In this document: positions 46,401-56,700 of the stretch, in pieces
How the letters are laid out: each line of letters opens with the position of its first letter
Numbering within the stretch: position 1 is the stretch's first letter
Assembly (NCBI RefSeq): GCF_026212465.1
Contig: NC_080053.1
Span: 17,002,115-17,066,114 of the forward strand
DNA length: 64,000 nt
Origin: Amaranthus tricolor
Lineage: Eukaryota > Streptophyta > Magnoliopsida > Caryophyllales > Amaranthaceae
Direction: 5' to 3'
Position numbers and translations under genes: made by a program
Notes under the pieces: model-generated
Seen by the model: only the letters and a program-made list of their open reading frames with translations
Databases searched by the model: none
What the model was told of the DNA's origin: nothing

Positions 46401-46434
46401 AGAATTGATGCTGCAAGACTTAGTGTCATTTTGA
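40435..46434 (+). pseudogene. MuDR-type (MULE) transposase of MULE-1
   Basis: The N-terminal part, 40,435-40,739 (MFWYDGVFKNGVVGLEYLCG), parallels the MULE-2 protein start. A one-base deletion in a T run near 40,535 shifts its frame. The solo LTR interrupts it, and it resumes at 43,455. The 43,455-44,755 frame has an acidic region, the MuDR N-terminal domain (FRRFKWIIGQVF, CIEGCLFKLYASWDK, EHTCRRNMDSNREFKASW) and the transposase core with ILYIDGCFLKAFLGG-like text and PLAWAVVEG. A two-base insertion near 44,725 shifts the frame, after which ISDEHQ (second catalytic Asp) can be read to an intron at 44,816. The C-terminal part (45,370-46,434) has RHIYANWNKSFKGG, CDVILSNMVET and a decayed zinc knuckle (FGHNKRKCP). 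A TAA stops it at 45,678. Confidence 0.85.
40740..43449 (+). mobile_element. Solo LTR (about 2.7 kb) inside MULE-1
   Basis: Starts TGTAACACCCCG and ends CCGTTACA, flanked by agttg at 40,735-40,739 and 43,450-43,454. Removing it with one agttg restores a continuous codon series in the transposase gene. There is no protein-coding region. Length and TGTAACACCCCG start fit LTRs of chromovirus-type gypsy elements (Tekay/Del-like); that family call is from memory. It holds a 58-bp tandem pair around cgacccgcacatgtcgggca (about 42,840-42,950). Confidence 0.85.
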
Positions 46435-46647
46435 TAATTATGGTGTAATCTATGGCTTAGAACATTGTTCAAGTATTTTGCGTTTTGGAAAACAGTTTAG
46501 TAGTTGTAGATGTAATTTATGCTTATCTATGTATGTAATGGTAACATTTTGGCTATAACATGTATGTCATTGAAGCTGCAAATCTTGATAAGAAGAAACT
46601 TTGTTGCCATTTTTCATTAGATTGAATTTTCAATACATGAAGTTCCA

Positions 46648-47160
46648 TTACATGATCAAATTCTTATACCTAACTTTACATAAATAAGAACAATCCAAAT
46701 AAAATCCAAGATGTAACAAGTACAAAATTAATGCTTTTTGTGCATTTACATGTTTAACAACTTTCAATTTCAACATAGCTTCACTTTCCTTCAATTTTCC
46801 ATTATTGGCCTTCAATTTTCTTATTTTATCAATCAACATAGTTTTCTCTTCTTCCAAACAAGCTGAAATTTCACATGAATACTCTACATCTTTCTCCCAC
46901 TTAAAAAATTTACAATCTTGTACTTGCATATCAAACCAAATCATGAAACCCTAATTGAAAAAAAAATAAAAATTACCATAAAAAAATAAAGCTTTAGAAG
47001 AATGAATACTTACGGGCCAAAATGCACATCCATAAAACCTCTCACCAACCCTTGTTTCTGTTTTGGCAACTTGTAATTTAGCAATAACACCATGTCTACA
47101 TGGAGAAATTTCTTTTGCAATTGATGTTCAAGATTGAGATGATGATGAAGGAGAATACAT
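46648..47160 (-). pseudogene. GRF-type zinc-finger protein with coiled coil, encoded by MULE-1
   Basis: Minus exon 1 is 47,160-47,014 and exon 2 is 46,950-46,648 (introns gtaagt...attag, in phase). Exon 1 has CRHGVIAKLQVAKTETRVGERFYGC and exon 2 has QDCKFFKWEKD, together the C...C...RFYGC...C.FFKW pattern of plant GRF zinc fingers (uncharacterised At4g04775-like proteins). A Lys/Glu-rich coiled coil (about 45 residues) and a hydrophobic C-terminal stretch (ILYLLHLGFYLDCSYL) follow, as in that family. A TGA at codon 11 would stop translation unless a later start is used. It runs convergently to the transposase near the right end. Function in the element is unknown. Confidence 0.7.
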
Positions 47161-47538
47161 CTTTAACATTAAATTATTTTACCTTTGAAAATGAAAAGGG
47201 GAAAACATGAGAAGTAATTAGAAGAAGTAAAAAAATGGAAGAAGCAAGAAATTAGAAAGAGGTAGAAGAAATTGATAGAAATAAAAATAAATGGAAGTAT
47301 AAGTAAGAAAAAGAAGTAAAAAGAATCCGCATATATGGAAGGGATGAAGTTCTGATTCAAACAGTCACATTTCACCCATTCAACCGGTCATAAACCGGTA
47401 AGGTATACTAGCGGAAAAATGAGATTAAACTTTGTATTACTTAAGGTTAATTGAAAGTTCGTATTATTGTAGGGAAATCAGTGAAAGATCGTATTATTCA
47501 GGGTAATTTTTCCAATAAGTAATTTTAACAAAAATAAT

Positions 47539-47928
47539 GAACTTCGGGTAAACTTATTTCTAAAAATAAGTGTCTTTATGTTCGAGCTTAAGGTCAGGTT
47601 AGTTCGCAGTTACTAATAGCGAACAAAAAATTGGTCAAAAAAGTCAAAATTGGTTGTTCGCAGTTATTAACTGCGAACAAAAGGGAGACAATGTCATACT
47701 GTTAGAAGAGGCAGAAAAATGAAAATTATGTTTACATGTTTTTAGTTTTTTTATCCCTTTTAACAGTATGACATTGTCTGCCTTTTGTTCGCATTTATTA
47801 ACTGCGAACTAACAATTTTTACTTTTTTTGACCAATTTTTTTGTTCGCTGTTAGTAACTGCGAACTAACCTAACCTTAGGCTCGAACATAAAGACGCTTA
47901 TTTTTGTAATTAAGTTTACCCGATGCTC
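47539..47928. mobile_element. Foldback (long-hairpin) miniature element
   Basis: Two inverted arms of about 168 bp (47,539-47,707 and about 47,760-47,928; roughly 90 per cent identical by eye) around a loop of about 50 bp. The arms share gggtaaactta, gtctttatgttcgagc and two ttcgcagttaNtaa...gcgaac palindromes. aat flanks both ends, a possible 3-bp duplication. It lies 17 bp right of the MULE-1 duplication. Confidence 0.85.
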
Positions 47929-50212
47929 AATTTTTTAATTTTTTTTGTTAATATTGCTTATTTCTTTCACATTTTCGAAAATCCTTAAAGTACGTCATGC
48001 ACTTGTCCGTTATTGTCTTGAGTGTCTTATGAATTCATTTAGGTCGTAATTTTTGTGGTTAAGGAACTAAAAAAAATTGTAATACATTCACTAATTACTA
48101 GATGGATGTTAGGTTCATATACATATGAAAAAATCTTAGTTGCGTAATCCATACGCTTCTAATATGTTGTGTATACCAATAGCAAGTTCCCATTCTTGCT
48201 TGTGTATATCTTTTAACGTACATTCATTGTATAATTTATGTCTCTCAAAGGTACCGTCTCTCACAATAATACTAACTTCAATATGATAAAACACCAACTC
48301 CAAATAGGTTAACACAGGTAATGAAGCGAACATTTGTTAGTTTTTTTAATAATATATTAAGCTGACCAAATAGAGGCGTCTCTCAAAGAGAACGTCTCTC
48401 ACAACAATTTGTCCTAAGACTTTGATCTTTGAGTCAACTTAGGTCACAGCCCACAGCCCACAGCCTAAAAACTTCTTTACTGTTTTCAATTAAGTAGATC
48501 TTGAGAGACTATCTCTTTGAGAAACGACTCTCAAAGTTTGAGAAACGACTCTCAAAGCCCAACCTAATTTATTTTAAAAAAACACCTATTATGCGCATGC
48601 ATTTCACAAAACACCTATCACAATTTTTAGTAGATATTTTGTATATTGAAGTAGACATATAAAGATTTATAACACATAACATAAATTCCTACACCAAATA
48701 ACCTAAACACATGCAGTACATAATATAAATTCCTACAGCACATAATAGAAATCAATACAAGAAATAACAAAAATACTTATAGCATATAACAAAAATACTT
48801 GCAGTAAATAACCTAAACACCTACATCACATAACCTAAATCCTTACAGCAAATAACCTAAACACCGACATTACATAACACCTACTTGACAACTTCAGCAT
48901 GTTTAAAACACCTACTTGACATACTGTGAACCCCTACTTGACGTATCTTAAATGTCTACTTGAGGTATCCTAAAACCCTATTGAATAAGCATGCAATTAT
49001 ACTACATATTCCGTTTTTTATTTTTTAAAAATCTAATGGGCCTGCCCATTCGAGACAACAATTAGTATTTCCAATTTAGAGAATCAGGTCGAGTCAGGCA
49101 CGAGTAAATAAAGTTGGATGGAAATGGGTTAGACTTATCTTGGATTATCCAACTTTTGACTTTGCACTGGATAAAACACAGATTATTTTTTCAAGTCCAC
49201 CTTCACTCGGAGTCGGATTATTCATACTCCGACGTTGATCTGACTTGGACTTTCAAATCTTCAAAGGAGTATGGATTATTATCAAACGTTAATCTTATCG
49301 ATATTATACTAATGATTTAAAAACATAAAAAACTAATAGAGTAGATTTTAAATACAACTTAACAAAGAAAAAATGTCCTTCAAATTCTTGAATCGCAATT
49401 AGAATCGTTAGAATCGTATAAAATCGTTAGAATCATATAAAATCGCAACTAGAATCGTACAATTCTACCAATTCTATAAAATTCTAAAATTAATCTATAA
49501 AAATGTTAAATTGGGCCTTAGCCCAGCTAATCATCAACTATATTTCTAGATCCTATTTTATACCTTATTGCTTTCTAATGATTGAATTGAGTCTATTTAC
49601 AATAATATGACTATTTTATAAATCAATGCAATCTTTTACTGCTTGTGTCGCTTCATTGCAAAGATGGTCGTTGGAGTGGGAATTTGTATCAATCAAGGCT
49701 CCCAATTTTTGCGATAATTCAAAACAAAAAACTCTCTTATAGTTTGAAAGATTTTTCATATCCTGACAACTCTTCTTCCTGCTATACGACGCTTGTACTA
49801 TGGAGCAGTGGGTCCTTACACCCTCCCTAGAAAAGTATAATGGGAGGGAATTCTAAAAGATCACTCTTTTTATCTATAGAAGTAGGTTTTAGAAAGTCAA
49901 TTTGAGATTTCTATTTGCATAGGTTTTTCCAATGAAGCAAAATATTTATTTAAGACTCCTAACTTTTTAATGAAAATTCTTGCTACTTAAAGCTGATTTT
50001 TTTATAGATTACCAGTTGAAGTTTGGTTTTATTTGGTGTTACTGACTCATAAATTCTTAACTATAGAGTTTTTTCATTTGTTGCCATGAAATTATGACTT
50101 TTAAAATGTCATAATATAATGCGGCTTTGTAGACCTATTATAAGATCACTTTACTTGACATTGCTTAATTTAATAATTGTAATTGTATGTACTTGGTATG
50201 TTTGTTTTACTA
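47929..50212. other. Spacer between the two MULEs
   Basis: No gene is seen. About 48,235-48,550 has several gtctctcaaagagaacgtctc-type inverted motifs like those at 38,170. About 48,590-48,970 has loose tandem units (aacctaaacacctacatcac, cacctacttgaca). About 49,390-49,480 has a repeated aatcgttagaatcgtataa. The region 49,640-49,830 has a short open frame without a recognisable domain. Confidence 0.55.
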
Positions 50213-53063
50213 AATAATTAAGGAAAAATTGTTGGGAATAATCCAATCTATTTCCTATTATCTACCAATAATCCCACCTTTTGAAATTTTTATAAATAAT
50301 CCAATCTTTGTTTTCAATTTGTTGCCAATGGACCCTTCAGAAAATGACCTGCTATACCAGGTTATTCTCATCTTTTATCTTCTTTACAATAATCCAACCT
50401 ATTTCCTATTACCTATCAATAATCCCACCATTTGAAATTTTTATTAATAATCCAACCTTTGCTTTCAGTTTGCTGCCAATGGACCCTTTAAGAAGCAAAT
50501 TGAAATTGCTATTATTTTCGAAGCATAAACTTCATCATTGCATTAATAGTAATTTTCTTTACATACATATCCCATCAACATTGTGGCTTACAAAATATCA
50601 TCCAAGAAGGATTAAGGCTACATGCGTTAGTTAACTAGTTTTCTAAATACAAAATGATTAGATTAGTTAGCCAATTACAAAATGCCTTAGTTAAGTTAAC
50701 TAATTACAAAATGGCTTACAAAATGATTAGATAAGTTTGCCAATTACAAATGGCTTAAAAAATATATAGCAAAAATAATTACATTGTCGAACAAATTTAA
50801 CTCAAGTACCTACACATTCTTTGGTACACTCGAGGTAGATGCTTGCGTTGAACAAATGACCACTTTTTAAGATGTTTGTAAGGATATTGACCTTGCCATG
50901 CTACCCTGCATGAATGAAGTTAAATAAACATAATTATTAACATGATGCTCATCTGATATTATCGTCCATCCAGCTCCATTTGTTCGTGGCAACCCTTTCT
51001 TAAGCTCATTCAAAAACCACTGCCATGACTCATTATTCTCACCTTCCACAACCGCCCATGCCAAGGGGAACATTTGATCATTAGAGTCCCTCCCAACAGC
51101 TGACAGTAGCATCCCACCCAAAAAGGTCTTTAGAAAACAATCATCTATGCACAATACTTTCCTACATCCTAACAACCATCCATCCCTTAAACCTTTGAAC
51201 ATTACAAAAAATCTGTGGAAAACTGGAGGTGATGTGTCTGGAATAGTCACAACAATAAAGTGGCTCTCGGGATTACTAACTCTTAAAGCTTCATGATAGT
51301 CCATCACTTTGTTGTAATGTTGATTCATAGATCCATGCAATCTTTTATGGGCAGCGTACTTGATGTTATAAGCAATGTGCTTGCTAATTATGACAAACCA
51401 CTTCTTTTTAACCAAATCAATTATCTCAACTGATGGAATATGGGGTCTTGATTTGAAAACCTCAAGCATCTGGTTTGCCACCCATGAGGACTTTAATTGC
51501 TTGTTACCATCCATACTCCTTTGACATGTGTGTTCTGGAACAACTGACTTTATCGCAAATGATGTTGATGACTTATCCCAACTAGCGTACATCTTAAATG
51601 GACAACCCTCTACACAACTAACACCAATCCTTTATTGCCTCTTTTTGTTACTAATCTCAATTCTCACATTCCTACCTTGAATTAGGGCATAATGTTTCAA
51701 AGCATCCCTAAATGCCCTAGAATTAGGAAAACTTAATCCAACTTGCCACTTAAATTTCCTAAAATCTATATGCTCTAAGACTTCATTATCAGATCCTAGG
51801 AGACTTTCACTATCCTCATACTCGGACAATTGATCTACCTCATTTTCAGATGCGTTTGCCTCATCGCTATCAACATAAGAAACCTCCTCACTAGCTTCAG
51901 TATCCCCACTAAAATCATATGACTCATCCTCACTGTCATCACCTTCACTCACACCTACTAAAGAAGTTATGTCATCACCTTCACCACTTACAACATTTCC
52001 TTTTTCTTTGTCCAAGTTCACCGTTTGTGCCCTCCTAGGTGTTAATTTCCTTCTCTCACCATCAGTATTACCCCCAATTGACAACTTCAATTTCTTGTTT
52101 ATACATACAAACAAAGATTCATCATCCTCTTCTCTCACAATATATACATCAATTGTTCTCTCTTTTGCTCCAGTTGATGCCATCTCAAACACACATAATG
52201 TATAAGGATATTTGATACCAACACTAGTGTCAACCAACTCTTCTACGTCAAACCAAAAAATTATATCTGGATCAACAACTAAGGTTTTGAATTCACCACC
52301 TACATACTCCAAACCCAAGCCATTTATTTTGAAATTACCCCCATACCAACACTTCATAGTAAATGTATCAAAAACACTAGTCTAAAACATACAATCAAAA
52401 CAAAATTCAGAAATTTCATACAAATAAAATTCATACATACATGAAAGCATTAAAATTGAAATGTAAACAAATAAAAATTCAGAAATTTCATACAAGAAAG
52501 CATGAATAATGAGAAAATTCAAAATTTTACTAACCATTGATAAAGAAGATGTGAGAACCTGTTAAATTTAGGAAGATGATTAGGTATGAAATTGAAAATC
52601 AAAGACTAAAATTAAATTAAATTTTCGGATGAAATACCATGAAAATTTCGAAAATTAGGGCAAAAAAATACCTATTAGATGACGCGAAATCTGGTCAGAT
52701 TCGTTGCAATTGTCGAACGAAATTGATTGGAGAAGAAAATTATAGATTTAGAATTGAAAGAGGAAAGATTTAGGTGTTTTTCATGAAGATTGTTGAAGAC
52801 TCCATTGAAGAGAAAGAGAGAGCTTTGAAGAGGGAGATGAAGGATGGTTTGGGTTCTAGATTTTGAAATCAGAATTGGAGGAGAGAGAAATAAAGAAGGA
52901 GTTGAAGGGTATGACCGATTATACCCGGTTAGTGCATATTAGGGTCCATTCACAACAAACATAATGCAAAGGTTGGATTAATTTTTAAATTTCGAAAGAT
53001 GTGATTATTAGCAAAGAATTGAAAATAGGTTGGATTAATATGGACAATTTTTCCAATAATTAA
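50213..53063 (-). mobile_element. MULE-2, Mutator-like element with 9-bp target duplication
   Basis: The element is 50,222-53,054 (2,833 bp). The ends are GGAAAAATTGT... at left and ...ACAATTTTTCC at right, with inverted aataatccaacctatttNc and cctttNgaaattt blocks. The 9-bp repeat AATAATTAA flanks it exactly (50,213-50,221 and 53,055-53,063). The left inverted repeat is itself tandemly doubled (about 50,236-50,345 and 50,390-50,495). It carries a truncated transposase gene on the minus strand. Confidence 0.92.
50867..52357 (-). pseudogene. MuDR-type (MULE) transposase of MULE-2, C-terminus missing
   Basis: The minus frame starts at 52,357 (MKCWYGGNFKINGLGLEYVGG). It has an N-terminal domain, an acidic low-complexity stretch, then FRKFKWQVGLSFPNSRAFRDALKHYA. 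One TAA at 51,632 interrupts it, and the frame resumes with VEGCPFKMYASWDK, EHTCQRSMDG and KYAAHKRLHGSM. The transposase core follows: VLCIDDCFLKTFLGG with the first catalytic Asp, PLAWAVVEGENNESWQWFL, and ISDEHH with the second. An intron (gttaat...catgcag) follows, and the remaining exon reads a short non-homologous tail. The third catalytic Glu, SWIM and zinc-knuckle regions are absent. Apart from the single stop, it is less decayed than the MULE-1 copy. Confidence 0.87.
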
Positions 53064-53760
53064 TTACATTATTAGTATATATTTTCTTGTGTTTGTCAAT
53101 TCATAAAAATATAAAAAAAGGAAACAAATAAGAAGTACTCCTATATATTTATTTTTTTGAATAATAACAAAGTTTTTGAAATGTTCAATGATTTTAAGTG
53201 TTCTTTTACAACTTATTTTAGCAAAATTGATCTTGAATCATTTGACGGTTCGATCCTACGATCCAATTCTAAGAGTTCTTTTCGATTTGAGTTAAAATTT
53301 ACACTTTTAGCAACTTTAGGTATAATTCACATTGATTTCTCTTTTAATATCAATTATAAAACCAAAAACATTGCCTTTAAGACTTTGAGTATTACAATTA
53401 TATACAATTCGGAGTTAGGTGTCGGATCGGACTGAGTCAAAGTCGTTTCGGAGTTCAACTTCTATTCGTTTCAGAATCACTCAAACTATATAATTGGATT
53501 TGGAGTTCGATGATATTTTCTCAAACTCAAATCGAATTAAATTTCTCACATCAAATCGAATCAGGATCAGGGGCGGATTCGACTTGCATCCCTCTTAAAA
53601 TTTAGGAATCACGCATTGATGCAAAGTTGCAAACAAACATATAGAAAAAAAAAAAAGAACAGGAACAGATTAAAAGAAAAAAGGAAGAGAAAGAGAAGTC
53701 TACTTATCCTTGGTCGCGCAATTTTCGCCATTTCATTTTTCATTCGTCTAGCTCTTCTTT
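53064..53760. other. ECHIDNA 5' flank
   Basis: A/T-rich, with no convincing gene. The last 120 bp (aaaaggaagagaaagagaag, then pyrimidine-rich) look like a transcribed 5' leader. A short open frame at 53,616-53,801 overlaps the leader and is not coding in my view. Confidence 0.5.
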
Positions 53761-56700
53761 ATGGATCCGATCCAAGTAATTTCATCATCTTTTGGATTTA
53801 GTTGTGATTTTTTCCGATGCATGTGAAATAAACTTAGGGTTTTTGAATTTAATTGTAAATTTTCATCACGATTTAGATCTAACACTAATAATTTCGGTTA
53901 TTTGAAGTTTTATTAGGTCTTAGCTATGATTTCTGTGTTGCATTCATGTTTATATCTGAATATTTCTTTTGCGTATGTGTTCCGGAAATATTTAGGAAAA
54001 TGATGGTTACCTAAATGAGAGTTTGAGTGAAAATTTCAATACTTTGAAGCTCTATTTTTTGTTGACCTTGATTTATGTGTTGCATTCATGTTTAAATCTG
54101 ATTTTTACTTTCGCGTATGTTTTCTGCAAAACTTAAGAAAAATGTTGGTGAATATTACCTGAAAGAGAGATAAATTTTTAAGAAATTTGTGTCGATAATC
54201 GCAAATAATATAGTTAGAAGGCCAGGAACTTTTGATGGAGGCCAATGTGGTGGGAAGAAATAAGAATTATGAATAAAGAATGGTCAGTTTACCTTTATGT
54301 AAAGATCTGCATAAAATTAACATATGACAAGAACTTGATGGTTTCAATTTTTATCCAATTGTATTGCTTGTCTGTTAATGATGATCGACTCATAGATAGC
54401 ATATCAGGTTAGAAGTTAGAACTTAAATTATGAGTGTGTAATTAGAACTAGGCGCAAAGAGAATTAAGGGGCAAGGCTCATCATTAAGTGTTTGGTTGAA
54501 GTATTGCTGGAACAATATCAATAAATAAATATGTCCGATTTAATTCCTTTGTTTGATAATGGTGAAAGTGACTCATAGCGGAGGGAGAGATATATTTCCG
54601 CGGGGTAAGGTCGTGTCACAGGTTTGGGTCTTTAGCTCGCAAAAGTGATGCGATAGAGCATAAATAGAGAGAGAAACTGCAGAATGCTCTATGCTTGCTA
54701 GTGGAAGTGTGGAGGTTGGGTTGGTTACAAGATTGGTTTTGAGTTGGGGGATGAGGGGTGAGGGAGGAGAGACATGAAGGAATTTCTATAAGAATAATGG
54801 TAATCAAACTACAGTATTTCAGTAAAAGAGTGTAATGAATTAGTCCTCTGCTCTCTAAGTCTCTGTTTGCATTTGATTAGATTTCATTGATGTCTTGAAC
54901 TAAACAGCCACTGTGAGAGTAAGTGGTGGTTTGTAGACTTTCACCGCCAAACTTTCTTCCAATTGTGCACATGTCTGTTATCTTTGAAAGAATTATTGCG
55001 ACAATCAGTCATGCAATTGTTTATTCTATTCTCTGGTTTTTACTATGGACTTCAATCCTTTACTTTACAAGTGAATGATATTATAATCTCTCTAATTGCA
55101 GCCTCCTGCAGAAAACTATGCAAACCCAAGGACGTGTTTCTTCCATGTACTTTTTAAGGTATGCTGTAACAAAATCCTTGGCATGCCTTGTTCTACCTGC
55201 TTTGTTTTGCTTGTCTCCCTATGCATTTGATAATACATTGTTTGTGCTGTACAGGCTGCTGCTTTGGCATTTTACATTCTCTCAGCACTTTTTGTTGACA
55301 ACTTTGTGATTATTTTTGTAATCACTGTACTTCTTGCAGCTCTTGATTTTTGGGTTGTTAAGAATGTAAGTGGTCGTATTTTGGTTGGGTTGAGGTGGTG
55401 GAATGAAATTAATGATTTGGGCGAAAGCGTATGGAAATTTGAATCTCTTGATCAAGAGGTAAGATTCGTGCAATAGACAAATTACATTAGGAATTGCTTA
55501 TCATTTCCTGAATTGTTACATGAAAACCTTCTTATTGGCTAAGATTTTTTGTGTTTCTCTTTCTAATTTTATCATATGTTGTATAGTCATTGGCACGCTT
55601 GAACAAGAAGGACTCATGGCTGTTTTGGTGGAGCCTTTATCTTACAGTAAGTGAAGCTCTTGATCTAACATGCCGTTGACTTGAGTTGTTTTTTCTTGTT
55701 TTACTTTGTTTTCTTTGAAGTCATGTACTCCTCTTTGCGAATGATTAGGAGGCTTTCATTCAAGGGCATCCAAATATATGTGTTACTCCCTCTGTTTTTA
55801 TTTGATATTCTCATAAGGAATTTTCACGTCAATTAAGGAATGTAGAATCTTCAAAATAAATTAATGATAGGGTAGATGATGGAAATATTTTATATATTGA
55901 TTTTATTTTTAAAAAGGAACATGTGGGGGACCACAAACATAAATTTTGGCAATATTAAATGTGATGGGAAGGAATTCAATGGATAAAAAGAGTTTCATAA
56001 AATATTAAGGACAACCTTGTCCAAAAGGTGTAATAATTAGGGTTAAATATCACTAAAATTATATGATAAATATAGAAAGATTCTTTGTGGGAACATCAAT
56101 TGAAAAACCCCTAAATGACAAATGGGAACATCAAAAGGGACTTCTTAATTCATAACTTCCTGTTCCTGCTCCTGAAATCCTGTCTGTCTGCCTCATGAGC
56201 TTTTTCATAATTTGTATTGTACTAGACAACCAATTACCAAACATGTCTTATCTTTGAAGAATTATTGTGTGATTCTTGTTTTGGCACTATTGCAATCTAA
56301 AGTTGAAGTTTTCCATTGATCTTTGCAGGCTGTGGCATGGATTATTCTCGGAATCTTTTCTCTGATACGGTTTCAAGCTGATTATCTCCTGGTTGTAGCA
56401 GTTTGTTTATCTCTCAGCATCGCTAACATTGTTGGTTTTACCAAGTGCCGCAAAGGTGAGTGGAATTTTTAAATGGTTTTTAGCAGAAACTGACAGCAAA
56501 TGATAATTTTGGTTCGCTATATTATTGTGCATAAATTTGAGTACAACTCTTAGAAATTTGTTTATAAATCAATGCATCTTTACTTACTACGTGGTGACTA
56601 CTCCCGTGTTCCATATTAATTTGCACGCAATGCACCCAATTCTATTTAGGGTTGTCTCACTTTACTATTTTTTCTTTTGTTTTTATCCTCGCAGCTCTCT

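Larger units (their letters stand above)
39845..47522 (+). mobile_element. MULE-1, Mutator-like element with 9-bp target duplication
   Basis: The element spans 39,854-47,513. The ends are long inverted repeats of at least 110 bp (GGAAAAATTACCCT... at left; its complement ...AGGGTAATTTTTCC at right, also sharing ttccctacaataata). The 9-bp repeat AATAAGTAA flanks it exactly at 39,845-39,853 and 47,514-47,522. It contains a broken MuDR-type transposase gene, a convergent GRF zinc-finger gene and a later 2.7-kb solo LTR insertion. Without the latter it is about 4.9 kb. Confidence 0.93.

Noticed and set aside
48136..48333. Minus open frame in the MULE spacer
   Set aside because: Overlaps the GTCTCTC repeat family and has no recognisable domain.
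49645..49830. 61-codon open frame (CKDGRWSGNLYQ)
   Set aside because: No domain, splice context or repeat relation; length expected by chance.
53616..53801. Open frame overlapping the ECHIDNA start
   Set aside because: Lys/Arg-rich translation of a purine-rich leader; the conserved protein starts at 53,761 in another frame.
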